This document shows positions 24,049 through 32,429 of a stretch of DNA of 36,524 bases, piece by piece. Position numbers and translations under genes: made by a program. Location of the stretch: positions 1 to 36,524 of the forward strand of contig DATW01000011.1 of assembly GCA_002504845.1 (NCBI GenBank). Direction: 5' to 3'. Position 1 is the first letter of the stretch; each line of letters begins with the position of its first letter. The stretch is from Euryarchaeota archaeon UBA250. GTDB taxonomy: Archaea > Thermoplasmatota > Poseidoniia > Poseidoniales > Thalassarchaeaceae. The notes below the pieces were generated by a model. The model searched no databases and was not told the origin of the DNA. It saw nothing but the letters and a program-made list of their open reading frames with translations.

Positions 24049-24600
24049 TCAACCTCCTGTTAGGGATTTCCCACAAATAGGGCAGAGATCGCCTTCGTCA
24101 AGCTTCTCAGGAATCACTGCGAGCATAGATGAGCACGAGGGACAAGTCGCAAGTAATTCCCCCTCGGAGAGTTCGATTCCCAATACATCTTCTCCCGTAG
24201 ATACCGTCCACCATGATCTAAAACGAGGATCATCCAAAGCCCTTCTTCGTTGCAAGCATGACCGTGCCAATAGCAGCACTAGAAAAGCCTGTATGAATAG
24301 CCAACCATCACCAATCAATCCAGCTGCAAGAAAATCAATGATGCCAATTGCAACATACAATGTGAAAAGAACATAGAACGCATTCATCGCCACGGATAGC
24401 GATCCTAGACGCATCCTCCTGAATGAATAGGCGCTGAAAACAACATACAACAATGCAGAGGCGCCCACAACAGACGCTATGGTGGATAGCAGGAATCCAA
24501 AGATGGTTACATGGCTGGCGAGAAGGACGGCCAGTATAACGGCATCAAGGAGCATGAACGGAGTTGTCCGACGGTGAAGGCGTGCCCCTATCCCCTCCAT
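24049..24600 (-). CDS. Four-helix membrane protein with C-terminal zinc ribbon
   Basis: A 183-residue protein from ATG 24600. It has hydrophobic segments around FMLLDAVILAVLLASHV, LLSTIASVVGASALLYVVFS, NAFYVLFTLYVAIGIIDFL and WLFIQAFLVLLLARS, then a cytosolic tail with a zinc ribbon (CPSCSSML...CPICGKSLTGG). This architecture, membrane helices plus a ribbon, recurs in archaeal proteins of unknown role. Upstream in-frame starts at 24672 and 24795 exist but would overlap or touch the divergent coaBC start, so I use 24600. It converges with the thiolase gene, 30 bases apart. Confidence 0.7.
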   Translation of the reverse strand: MEGIGARLHRRTTPFMLLDAVILAVLLASHVTIFGFLLSTIASVVGASALLYVVFSAYSFRRMRLGSLSVAMNAFYVLFTLYVAIGIIDFLAAGLIGDGWLFIQAFLVLLLARSCLQRRRALDDPRFRSWWTVSTGEDVLGIELSEGELLATCPSCSSMLAVIPEKLDEGDLCPICGKSLTGG

Positions 24601-24672
24601 GTACCCACTCCGCCAGCCATGTAGGTTTAGTCTGTCGATGACCTGAAAGCAAACAACGTTGGCCGTGTACAT

Positions 24673-25854
24673 GTGCGCGACTCCGATGTTCAACTGTCTG
24701 GCGACTCCCTGAAGGGTAAGGTGGTGCACCTTGTTGTGACTGGGGGAATAGCTGCTGTTGAGACCGTACGCTTGGCAAGAGAGTTGCGCAGGCATGGGGC
24801 TGAAATCATGGTGACTATGACATCAGAAGCCACGAAAATCATCTCGCCCCTCGCCGTAGGGTGGGCAACTGGTAGTGAAGTGAATACAGGCTGGTCTTCT
24901 GATTTGCCCGGGTTGAACACACCAGATATCGTGCTTGTCGCGCCAGCAACGAGGAACACGCTATCCAAAATATGCGCTGGAGTTATGGATGATCCTGCGA
25001 TGATGGCAATAACGGCTGCATCTGGAGCTGGGAAGACAATCCTGTTGGTCCCTTCAATGCATGATGACTTGTTTGACGATGCAGTTACAAGGGATATGAT
25101 TGAGACAATCAAATCGATTGGCTACAAGGTATTAATTTCTCCATCCGAAGAGGGGAGAAGGAAGCAACCATCTCCCTCAAATATTGTTAGATTCGCAGCA
25201 GCGAAGATCAACGAAAATCTCCCGAATAGAGCAAACATTGCAGTGATTTATGGAGCCACCGAGTCACCTATTGATCCTGTACGTGTAATTTCGAACAAAT
25301 CCTCTGGTAAAACTGGTATTCACATAAGCGATTATTTGGAGAGGATGGGGCATGATGTCACTAGGATATCCGGGGCCGTGGAAACAAATGGGGCTCAATC
25401 GGACATAAACGCCAGAACCCCTCAAGAGATGGTCGATGCAGTTAGGGATGTCATGTCTAAGTCCATGCCGGATGTGTGGATTGTTGCAGCAGCAGTCCTA
25501 GATTTCCAGCCAGTTAACCCCTTGATGGAGAAGATGTCATCTTCTGAGCGTCCCGTACCCATTGATCTCGAACCATCTCCTCGATTGATTGAGTCTATAC
25601 GATCTAGCAACCCAGATGCTAGGATAATCTCGTTCAAACTAGAAAGTGGAATAGAGGTCAGAGAGTTGATTTCTAGAGCGAGATCCCACATGAAACGCTG
25701 TGAAAGCGATGCAGTTGTTGCAAATCTATTGGAGAATCTCGATGGCCCTGGGCCCAGAGCACATTTGGTAACGAGGGACGATGTGGATGAGATACCGGAT
25801 TTAGAACATCTCTGCAAATCCATTGAATCGATTGTTTCACACTGGATGGAGTAG
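24673..25854 (+). CDS. coaBC: CoaBC: phosphopantothenoylcysteine synthase/decarboxylase
   Basis: A 393-residue two-domain enzyme of coenzyme A synthesis. The N-terminal flavoprotein decarboxylase domain has VVTGGIAAVETVRLARELRRHG, then VLVAPATRNTLSKICAGVMDD and a VPSMHDD segment. The C-terminal synthase domain has DPVRVISNKSSGKTGIHISDYLERMG and IVAAAVLDFQP. The substrate-flap Cys motif of bacterial enzymes is absent, as in the archaeal type I know, which also reads EEG-x-K here. In the place of the usual active-site His (an E/G-H-I-x-L segment before the APAT strand) I read DLPGLNTPD, with no His. The start is GTG 24673. Confidence 0.88.
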   Translation: MRDSDVQLSGDSLKGKVVHLVVTGGIAAVETVRLARELRRHGAEIMVTMTSEATKIISPLAVGWATGSEVNTGWSSDLPGLNTPDIVLVAPATRNTLSKICAGVMDDPAMMAITAASGAGKTILLVPSMHDDLFDDAVTRDMIETIKSIGYKVLISPSEEGRRKQPSPSNIVRFAAAKINENLPNRANIAVIYGATESPIDPVRVISNKSSGKTGIHISDYLERMGHDVTRISGAVETNGAQSDINARTPQEMVDAVRDVMSKSMPDVWIVAAAVLDFQPVNPLMEKMSSSERPVPIDLEPSPRLIESIRSSNPDARIISFKLESGIEVRELISRARSHMKRCESDAVVANLLENLDGPGPRAHLVTRDDVDEIPDLEHLCKSIESIVSHWME

Positions 25855-25896
25855 ATATACCCGGCATTTTGAAGGGCATGACGCGGTGGAAGGACT

Positions 25897-27402
25897 ATGC
25901 CCAAGGGACCAGGTAGCGCCAAACGAGGCATTCCCACCAAGGAAGATTTCAATGCGTGGTACCCTGCGATAGTGGAGATAGCAGATCTTGTCGATAAGCG
26001 GTACCCAATCAAGGGAATGGATGTGTGGAAGCCCTACGGGTGGAGTGCAATGGGCCACATAGACACACTTGTTCGTACGGAGATGAGGAATACGGACCAT
26101 GATGAGTACAACTTCCCATTGTTAGTGCCCCACGATCTTTTGGATAAGGAGAATAAATTGGTGCAGACTCTTAAGATGGCGAGAGAACAAGGCGTAGACC
26201 CCTCGGAGTTGCGAATCGAAGAAGAGATTGGAGGCTTCGAGAAGGAGGTCTATTGGGTAAAACATGCTGGTGAACACGATCTCGACGTCCCGATGTTTCT
26301 CCGCCCCACTAGCGAGACTCCGATGTATACGATGTTCTCGCTATGGATCAGGTCACATGCAGATCTCCCTCTGAAAACATTTCAGATCGTCAACACATTT
26401 CGATACGAGACTAAGCAGACTCGTTCCTTCATCAGAGTACGCGAAATCCACTTTTTCGAGGCCCATACTGCACACGCAGACCAATCTGGAGCCGATGCAC
26501 AGATAGATGAGGATTCAGATATAGTACGGAGGCTTCTTCATGATCTCTGCCTCCCTGCAATCATATCGAGAAGACCTGTCTGGGATACATTCCCTGGCGC
26601 ATGGTACACAAATGCAGTCGATGCAATCATGCCTAACGGGAGGACGCTGCAAATAGCCTCATATCATCACTACAGGGATCAGTGGGCTCGCGCATTCGAT
26701 ATCACTTACGAGGGTGCGGATGGCAGTCAGAGTAATTGCCATCAAACGACATTCGGTATGAGTGAGAGACTTCTCGGTGCTGTGGTGGGAGTTCATGGCG
26801 ATGACGCCGGACTCATAATGCCCCCATCGATTGCACCGATCCAAGTTGTCGTTATGCCTGTCGCGGCACATCTTGACGAGGCCGTCGAGCCTCAGGCATC
26901 AACTATTGTAGAACGACTAAAGAAATCTGGAATCAGGGCTAGACTCGATTCAAGAGATATGCGCCCAGGCGCTAAGCATTATGACTGGGAAATCAAGGGC
27001 GTGCCTCTTAGGATAGAAATCGGTCCACGTGATCTCTCCAGTGATTCTTTCGTGATGACTCTTAGAACTGGTGGCAAGGATAGTCACCCTATCGATGTGT
27101 TAGAAGAAATTGTATCGAAGTCTCTCGAGGGCGTTTCGACAGAGCTTAGAGCAAGATCTTCAAATCTGATGGAGTCGAAGATGGCTGTCCTCCAGTCACT
27201 ACCTCAGAAACCCTCCGATTTAGATGAAGGGATGGTGTATGAGGTGGCATTCGACGGCAATGATGCAGACGCAGAAAAACTTGAGAAATCAACAAATTTA
27301 ACCCTTCTTGGAGATTTGCTTGAGCCATATGAAGCACCCAGAATATGCATAATAACCGGGAAGGAAACCCTCAGGAGGCAGCATCTAGCTAGGATGTACT
27401 AG
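25897..27402 (+). CDS. proS: Prolyl-tRNA synthetase, archaeal type
   Basis: A 501-residue class II synthetase starting MPKGPGSAKRGIPTKED. It has the archaeal/eukaryotic ProRS features: DVWKPYGWSAMGHIDTLV, motif 2 with FRYETKQTRSFIRVREIHFFEAHTAH, motif 3 region HGDDAGLIMPPSIAPIQVVV, and the anticodon-binding domain with DSRDMRPGAKHYDWEIKGVP. The last residues end LARMY, as archaeal ProRS usually ends in a tyrosine. The C-terminal zinc-binding Cys cluster of many members is not seen: only one Cys lies in this domain. The stop overlaps the end of the convergent membrane-protein gene by 14 bases. Confidence 0.96.
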   Translation: MPKGPGSAKRGIPTKEDFNAWYPAIVEIADLVDKRYPIKGMDVWKPYGWSAMGHIDTLVRTEMRNTDHDEYNFPLLVPHDLLDKENKLVQTLKMAREQGVDPSELRIEEEIGGFEKEVYWVKHAGEHDLDVPMFLRPTSETPMYTMFSLWIRSHADLPLKTFQIVNTFRYETKQTRSFIRVREIHFFEAHTAHADQSGADAQIDEDSDIVRRLLHDLCLPAIISRRPVWDTFPGAWYTNAVDAIMPNGRTLQIASYHHYRDQWARAFDITYEGADGSQSNCHQTTFGMSERLLGAVVGVHGDDAGLIMPPSIAPIQVVVMPVAAHLDEAVEPQASTIVERLKKSGIRARLDSRDMRPGAKHYDWEIKGVPLRIEIGPRDLSSDSFVMTLRTGGKDSHPIDVLEEIVSKSLEGVSTELRARSSNLMESKMAVLQSLPQKPSDLDEGMVYEVAFDGNDADAEKLEKSTNLTLLGDLLEPYEAPRICIITGKETLRRQHLARMY

Positions 27403-28027
27403 TCTGTCTTTTCCTGCGCCACTCAATGACTCCGAATATGGCTAAAATTACCATACTGTATGTCAGAGGCGTCTCAGCTCTGAAACCAGCAGGATAGCCA
27501 TAATCTCCTGAATTGATTATCATGACTTCAATGACATAGTCCGCCACTCCCACGAAAGCTGCAAACGTGATGCTCAGGGCCCTCATACGTTTTTCATCGA
27601 TCTGCATAAGCCCCCACATGCCAAGCGGCACGGAGATCATTGCCAGAGTAACCGGCTGGTCGTTGAAAGTTCTAAAGACGTATATCGATACCCCGAGAAG
27701 GATGATTATGTTCAGAGAGAGGTCGAGCGAAATATTCCACTCCGATTCGCCTAGCCATTCATAGGCAAATGCCATCAGCATACCGAGAGAGAAGAAGATT
27801 GGAACAAGTTCCACCGGTACACGGCCTTCTAGAAATAAGACAGAGTCCACGTATTCCCATTTTCCCATCGCGGTTCCGAGAAGCTCAACAAAAAGATCGG
27901 CTACGGCAAGCAGGATTCCAGATAGAAAGCTCTCTTTTAGGAGTGCGATTCGATTTTTCAAAGAGGCCCACAAGGAAAGCACTGCGATCGTTAGGAGTCC
28001 AACTAAGCTAAGAGTAGCCAACTCCAT
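27389..28027 (-). CDS. Polytopic membrane protein, unknown family
   Basis: A 212-residue protein with six or seven hydrophobic helices. Conserved-looking polar residues lie in the first loop (DLFVELLGTAMGKWEYVD, Glu and Asp close to a Gly-x-Trp-x-Tyr) and near the third helix (RVPVELVPIFFSLG). This pattern loosely recalls carotenoid-biosynthesis hydratase-like membrane proteins, but the match is weak and I do not assign it. The C-terminus is basic. It is the last of a probable four-gene minus-strand run behind the transketolase genes, 23 bases after the preceding gene. Confidence 0.72.
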   Translation of the reverse strand: MELATLSLVGLLTIAVLSLWASLKNRIALLKESFLSGILLAVADLFVELLGTAMGKWEYVDSVLFLEGRVPVELVPIFFSLGMLMAFAYEWLGESEWNISLDLSLNIIILLGVSIYVFRTFNDQPVTLAMISVPLGMWGLMQIDEKRMRALSITFAAFVGVADYVIEVMIINSGDYGYPAGFRAETPLTYSMVILAIFGVIEWRRKRQTSTS

Positions 28028-28050
28028 CTACAAGACCTCGATTTAGGTTC

Positions 28051-28551
28051 TTATCTGTATCTTCCAGTCAAACCCACTACTGCGATTATAGAGGTCGCAC
28101 TTATGACGATGATATCCTCGTTTGTCAGTGTCCCAGGCTCCCTCCAACTGTCTGAAGATTCCAAGTCTGGAGCGTTTCCAAGTGTGTATGTCTCCCCGCA
28201 GGAGTCGGATTCACAGAGTTCAATCACGGTTCCAACACCTGCATAGACATTGAACACGAAAAGTGCAGTTGTCAGAATTCCCAATATGAGAATCGACCAT
28301 CTCGGACCCCATCGCCCCTCGTCGTCTCGAATATCGACGACTCCTTCGATATCCGGTTCTGTGGATTCAATCTCTACCGGAACAGGTTCAGAAAAACTCC
28401 TCGGAGCCGAATCAGCCTGCCTCAATCCAAGCTTCTCAAGTGCTTCTACACCATATATTCGCTCTATCAGGCTAACTATATTGGGGTCATCAACCTCCTC
28501 TGGAGATATCTTCCCGTCGAGCAGGTCTCTTAGTACGGACTCGTCGGCCAT
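28051..28551 (-). CDS. Hypothetical membrane protein
   Basis: A 166-residue protein. The N-terminal 45 residues form a small helical domain (VLRDLLDGKISPEEVDDPNI, then VSLIERIYGVEALEKLGL), followed by an acidic linker and two membrane helices around WSILILGILTTALFVFNVYAG and IIVISATSIIAVVGLTG. The loop between them holds two cysteines (CESDSC), which could form a disulfide if outside the cell. I do not recognise the family. It follows the transketolase C-terminal subunit by 26 bases. Confidence 0.65.
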   Translation of the reverse strand: MADESVLRDLLDGKISPEEVDDPNIVSLIERIYGVEALEKLGLRQADSAPRSFSEPVPVEIESTEPDIEGVVDIRDDEGRWGPRWSILILGILTTALFVFNVYAGVGTVIELCESDSCGETYTLGNAPDLESSDSWREPGTLTNEDIIVISATSIIAVVGLTGRYR

Positions 28552-28577
28552 GAGTGATTCGGATACGAACGCCTACA

Positions 28578-29531
28578 TCAAGTACGCCCAGGTTTTTGTA
28601 CCAATTCTATCACTCTTTGAACAATATTGTCAGAAGTCAACCCCATCTTATTCATGATTTCCTCGGGGGATCCGCTTTCACCAAATTTGTCCCTAACTCC
28701 AACCATTTTCATCCTAGTCGGACATTCCTCGGACAGTATCTCAGCAACTGCAGAACCAAGTCCGCCGATTACCGAATGATCTTCAGCGGTTACTATGGCA
28801 CCAGTCTTTGCTGCTCTGAGAATCGCATCTTTATCGATGGGCTTTAGTGTGTGCATATCGACGACTCGCACCTCTATTCCTCGATGTGAGAGCTCTTCAG
28901 CAGCATCAAGGGATCTCTCTACCATCACGCCACATGCGATTATCGTCGCATCCTCGCCAGCCCTCAACTCGGATGCAACGCCTATCTCTAAATTGTCTGC
29001 TTCTTCCTCGGAGTATATCTCTCTAGTTTTGTTACGAGCTGTCCTGGTGTAAGATGGGTACTCATGGCTGAGGAGATTGCGTGTCAGGGATCTAGCCGAG
29101 TTTCTGTCACATGGGTGCATTACCGTCATACCGGGAAGAGTTCTGAAGATACCGAGGTCTTCAGTAGATTGAGCACTACTTCCGTCTTGTCCGGTATGCA
29201 TCCCTCCGTGACTGCCGCATAAATGCACAACAAGCCCTGTTCTAGCAATACCGTTTCTGAATTGCTCAAAGGCGCGTTCGGAGAATATCGCGAAAGTACT
29301 CGCGAAAGGAATCTTACCAGCTTCTGCAAGACCAGCTCCTACCAGTGCCATATTCTGCTCAGCTATGCCAAGACAGAACGTTCTATTCGGATACTTCGCC
29401 CTAAAGTGGCATGATTTAGTAGACTTTCCAAGATCCGCCTCCAGAACTACAACTCTCTCATCGGAGGATAAATCGAGTAATGCATCGCCATATCCGTCTC
29501 TTGATGCGCCTGGCTCTGATATTCCAGTCAT
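28578..29531 (-). CDS. Transketolase, C-terminal subunit
   Basis: A 317-residue protein with the pyrimidine-binding and C-terminal domains of transketolase: VVVLEADLGKSTKSCHFRAKYPNRTFCLGIAEQNM (the Glu of GIAEQNM activates thiamine diphosphate), CGSHGGMHTGQDGSSAQ and EDHSVIGGLGSAVAE. Archaeal transketolases are usually split into two genes, as here. The enzyme moves two-carbon units between sugar phosphates. It overlaps the N-terminal subunit gene by four bases, so the halves are translationally coupled. Confidence 0.95.
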   Translation of the reverse strand: MTGISEPGASRDGYGDALLDLSSDERVVVLEADLGKSTKSCHFRAKYPNRTFCLGIAEQNMALVGAGLAEAGKIPFASTFAIFSERAFEQFRNGIARTGLVVHLCGSHGGMHTGQDGSSAQSTEDLGIFRTLPGMTVMHPCDRNSARSLTRNLLSHEYPSYTRTARNKTREIYSEEEADNLEIGVASELRAGEDATIIACGVMVERSLDAAEELSHRGIEVRVVDMHTLKPIDKDAILRAAKTGAIVTAEDHSVIGGLGSAVAEILSEECPTRMKMVGVRDKFGESGSPEEIMNKMGLTSDNIVQRVIELVQKPGRT

Positions 29532-30343
29532 GACAATTCCTCCATTGCTTCAGCATATTGCTCATCATTTGGAGCAGCCCCGTGGAAAGCTGGATTGTCT
29601 TCCATGAAGGAGACACCTTTCCCTTTCACTGTCGCTGCTACAATGGCTGTCGGCCCGTCGCTCGCCTTAGCCTCAGAAAGAGCACTCACGATTTCACTCA
29701 TATCATGCCCATCAATCTCGATAACATTCCATCCAAATGAGTGAAATTTGGAAGCAACGTCCCCAACCCTCATCTGATCATCCACGAAATTATCATTCTG
29801 TATCCTATTCCTATCGATTATGGCAGTGAGATTAGCAACCTCAAGATGCGATGCGGCCATCGCAGCCTCCCATATTTGCCCCTCTTGTATCTCGCCATCG
29901 CCTAACAATACCCAAGTATGCCTCTCAGACACATCGAGTCTGGCTGCAAGTGCTGATCCTAGTCCGAATGAAAGACCCATGCCCAGACTCCCGGCGGAGA
30001 AGTCGACCCCCTCAGTCCACTTTCTGTCAACATGTCCTTGACATACAGATCCAAGCGATCTGAAACCATCGAGATCCGAGTCCTCCAGAACCCCTACATC
30101 CCTCAGTATCGAGTATACGGCAGGACTAGCGTGCCCCTTACTCATGACAAATCTGTCACGATCCCCCCAGCCAGGGTTATCTGGGTCGAATCTCATAGCG
30201 CTTCTGTATAGGCCCACAAGGATGTCTATACACGACAGGGAGCCGCCTGGATGGCCTGATTGAGCCTTGTATACCATTTCTACAATCCTCCTCCTACACC
30301 TTGACGCAGACTCATTCAATTCTTCTATGGCGTGACTCTGCAT
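29528..30343 (-). CDS. Transketolase, N-terminal subunit
   Basis: A 271-residue protein with the thiamine-diphosphate-binding half of transketolase. It has YKAQSGHPGGSLSCIDILVGLY, FVMSKGHASPAVYS, SLGMGLSFGLGSALAARL and the cofactor motif LLGDGEIQEGQIWEAAMA ending at NRIQND. Together with the C-terminal subunit it forms the active enzyme. The ATG at 30343 is used; an AATAAGG stretch at 30362-30373 on this strand could be a TATA element. It is divergent from mqnE. Confidence 0.95.
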   Translation of the reverse strand: MQSHAIEELNESASRCRRRIVEMVYKAQSGHPGGSLSCIDILVGLYRSAMRFDPDNPGWGDRDRFVMSKGHASPAVYSILRDVGVLEDSDLDGFRSLGSVCQGHVDRKWTEGVDFSAGSLGMGLSFGLGSALAARLDVSERHTWVLLGDGEIQEGQIWEAAMAASHLEVANLTAIIDRNRIQNDNFVDDQMRVGDVASKFHSFGWNVIEIDGHDMSEIVSALSEAKASDGPTAIVAATVKGKGVSFMEDNPAFHGAAPNDEQYAEAMEELS

Positions 30344-30413
30344 GTGTCAACGTGATTCTATTGGTCCTTATTGGTTCCCTATCGTTTTGGGTGCTATGGA
30401 GTTAGCCATTCAG

Positions 30414-30421
30414 TTATAGAT
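30414..30421 (+). promoter_or_regulatory. TATA-like box for mqnE
   Basis: TTATAGAT is centred about 25 bases before ATG 30443, the spacing of a leaderless archaeal promoter. It helps to choose this start over in-frame TTG 30371. Confidence 0.5.
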
Positions 30422-30442
30422 GGGGCTCTAGAGAGACACACC

Positions 30443-31618
30443 ATGCACAATGACAGCGGCACTATGTCGCTGGAACTCAGTATGGCTGATTTAGAAGTCA
30501 AAGATGCTATGGATCGGGCCCGGGCCATCATCTCCGAAGGTGGGCGAATCGACGTTGATTTGGGCTTGTCGCTGTACAAGAACGCCCCGCTGATGCAACT
30601 CGGCGAATTGGCCCACTCAGTGAAGAGAAGAATGCATGGAGAAAAGATTCATTTTAATCTGAATCTGCATGTCAATACGACCAACATATGCGTTCTAGCT
30701 TGTAGATTCTGTGCGTTTAGGAAAGGCTCGAAGCATGAAGATGCATATCACTTGTCAGTAGAAGAGTATCTAGATCGAGTACGCCCATATTCGGAATCTA
30801 TTGATGAAGTACATTCTGTTGGAGGACTTCATCCCGAATGGACCGTTGAGCACTATGAAAATCTATACAGGGCCATGAAGAAGGAATTTCCGCACATCAC
30901 AATCAAATCTCTAACTGCAGTTGAAATCAAGCATATCGCAAAACGTACTGGGATATCCATACCCCAAACACTGACTCGACTAATGAATGCGGGTTTAGAT
31001 GCAATTCCTGGCGGCGGTGCGGAGATCCTCGTAGATTCCGTGAGGGATAGAATATGCAGAGGTAAAGAATCCAGTCTCGAGTATCTTTCAATCCATAGAT
31101 CAGCCCATGAAGTGGGCATCCCAACGAATTGTACCATGTTGTTTGGTACCGTTGAAACACTTGAAGACAGAATCACCCATTTGGACTTGCTTAGAAGATT
31201 GCAGGATGACACCTCTGGATTCCAATGCTTCGTGCCATATCCATTTCTGCCTGATAAAACACGTTTACCTGAGGCTAAGATACCAAGTGCTGAAGAGGTC
31301 CTTAGAACGATCTCCATATCCAGACTTATGCTTGATAATATACCACATCTAAAGGCTTACAGGATGAATATCGGAGATGATCTAGCCTCTTTGGCGATTC
31401 TCAATGGGGCCGATGATCTCGATGGAACAGTTGAGAAGGAGGAAATTATGCACTCTGCAGGTTCTAGCACACCCCTCAATACAGGCATGGACGGCCTAAT
31501 ACGTATGATTGAGTCTACGGGACAGGATGCCGTTCAAAGAAATACGACATATACGAGATTCAAACCACACACGTTGAAAAACCGTTCAGAACCGAAGGCC
31601 CTACCAGTATTGAGGTGA
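30443..31618 (+). CDS. mqnE: Aminodeoxyfutalosine synthase (radical SAM)
   Basis: A 391-residue radical SAM enzyme. The cluster motif CVLACRFCAF (CX3CX2C) is at about residues 83-92. Downstream segments EVHSVGGLHPEWTVEHYENL, IKSLTAVEIKHIAKRTG, AGLDAIPGGGAEILVDSV, HEVGIPTNCTMLFGTVET, LQDDTSGFQCFVPYPF and LNGADDLDGTVEKEEIMHSAG match MqnE rather than MqnC. MqnE joins 3-[(1-carboxyvinyl)oxy]benzoate to SAM-derived adenosyl in the futalosine menaquinone pathway. The start at ATG 30443 is supported by a TATA-like box; ATG 30464 and 30482 are possible. It is directly followed by mqnA. Confidence 0.93.
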   Translation: MHNDSGTMSLELSMADLEVKDAMDRARAIISEGGRIDVDLGLSLYKNAPLMQLGELAHSVKRRMHGEKIHFNLNLHVNTTNICVLACRFCAFRKGSKHEDAYHLSVEEYLDRVRPYSESIDEVHSVGGLHPEWTVEHYENLYRAMKKEFPHITIKSLTAVEIKHIAKRTGISIPQTLTRLMNAGLDAIPGGGAEILVDSVRDRICRGKESSLEYLSIHRSAHEVGIPTNCTMLFGTVETLEDRITHLDLLRRLQDDTSGFQCFVPYPFLPDKTRLPEAKIPSAEEVLRTISISRLMLDNIPHLKAYRMNIGDDLASLAILNGADDLDGTVEKEEIMHSAGSSTPLNTGMDGLIRMIESTGQDAVQRNTTYTRFKPHTLKNRSEPKALPVLR

Positions 31619-31619
31619 T
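31612..31619 (+). promoter_or_regulatory. Shine-Dalgarno site for mqnA
   Basis: GAGGTGAT lies over the mqnE stop and three bases before GTG 31623. Coupled translation is likely; the spacing is short. Confidence 0.6.
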
Positions 31620-31622
31620 ATC

Positions 31623-32429
31623 GTGTGGAATAGGACCATAGGACGCGTCGCATTCACAAATTGTGATCCTTTGTATCACAACCTTTCAGAAAAATGGAGG
31701 ATATTGCCAGCTCCCCCTTCATGGTTGACGGGGCATGTACTTCGAAGGGACTGCCTAATGGCCCCAATACCCTCTGCTGATTTTGCGAAGCACAGCGACA
31801 GCCTACGTCTCGTCGGAGACCTTGGCATCGTCTCAATGGGCCATGTTGGAAGTGTACTTCTATTCGGAGATCGCCCTCCAGATCACATGAGGGATATAGC
31901 ATTCCCAACCGATTCATCGACCTCAAAAAGATTGCTAAGATGGTATTTGGATAAACAGGGGCTAGACCCTCGTGCAATAGACTTGGGGCCTGATTTGAGT
32001 TCAATGCTTCAACAGTGTGATGGAGCTCTACTCATAGGAGACAGGGCATTGAGGGCAGCTTCAGAACATCCATCTCTCGTCCAATTGGACCTCGGAGCTG
32101 AGTGGACCCGTTCAACAGGTCTTCCAATGGTATTCGGCGTCTTCGCAACACACGAGTCATCTGAAAATCAAGACATATTGGAAGCCAAAACCGAACTAAT
32201 CTCAAACTACCAGGCCTTCATCAATGACAATCATAGGAGAGAAGAGGTTGTTCGAATTGCTGCTGATAAGATAGGGCTAACACCCAGCAGAATGGACCAG
32301 TACTTCCGTTCGGAGGTATCCAATATACTCGATGAACAGTCTGTAGAGGGACTTGCGCGCTTCCTCGTCGATGTTTGTGGGATGGATACCGGTTTAGTTC
32401 AAAGAAGTATTCAGTCGGTTACCTCGTAG
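31623..32429 (+). CDS. mqnA: Chorismate dehydratase
   Basis: A 268-residue periplasmic-binding-protein-fold enzyme that makes 3-[(1-carboxyvinyl)oxy]benzoate from chorismate. The N-terminus has IGRVAFTNCDPLYHNL, a typical MqnA opening, followed by PPSWLTGHVLRRDCLMAPIPSADF. Later segments are GALLIGDRALRA, DLGAEWTRSTGLPMVFGVFA and IGLTPSRMDQYF. It begins with GTG 31623 and is preceded by GAGGTGAT. It makes the substrate for mqnE, whose stop lies four bases upstream. Its 3' end overlaps the convergent DOHH-like gene by 19 bases. Confidence 0.9.
   Translation: MWNRTIGRVAFTNCDPLYHNLSEKWRILPAPPSWLTGHVLRRDCLMAPIPSADFAKHSDSLRLVGDLGIVSMGHVGSVLLFGDRPPDHMRDIAFPTDSSTSKRLLRWYLDKQGLDPRAIDLGPDLSSMLQQCDGALLIGDRALRAASEHPSLVQLDLGAEWTRSTGLPMVFGVFATHESSENQDILEAKTELISNYQAFINDNHRREEVVRIAADKIGLTPSRMDQYFRSEVSNILDEQSVEGLARFLVDVCGMDTGLVQRSIQSVTS

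Noticed and set aside
25422..26012. Minus-strand frame of 196 codons over coaBC and proS
   Set aside because: It crosses two certain genes and has no domain pattern.
30371..30442. Upstream TTG start for mqnE
   Set aside because: The added 24 residues do not resemble the family and would lie over the likely TATA box at 30414-30421.
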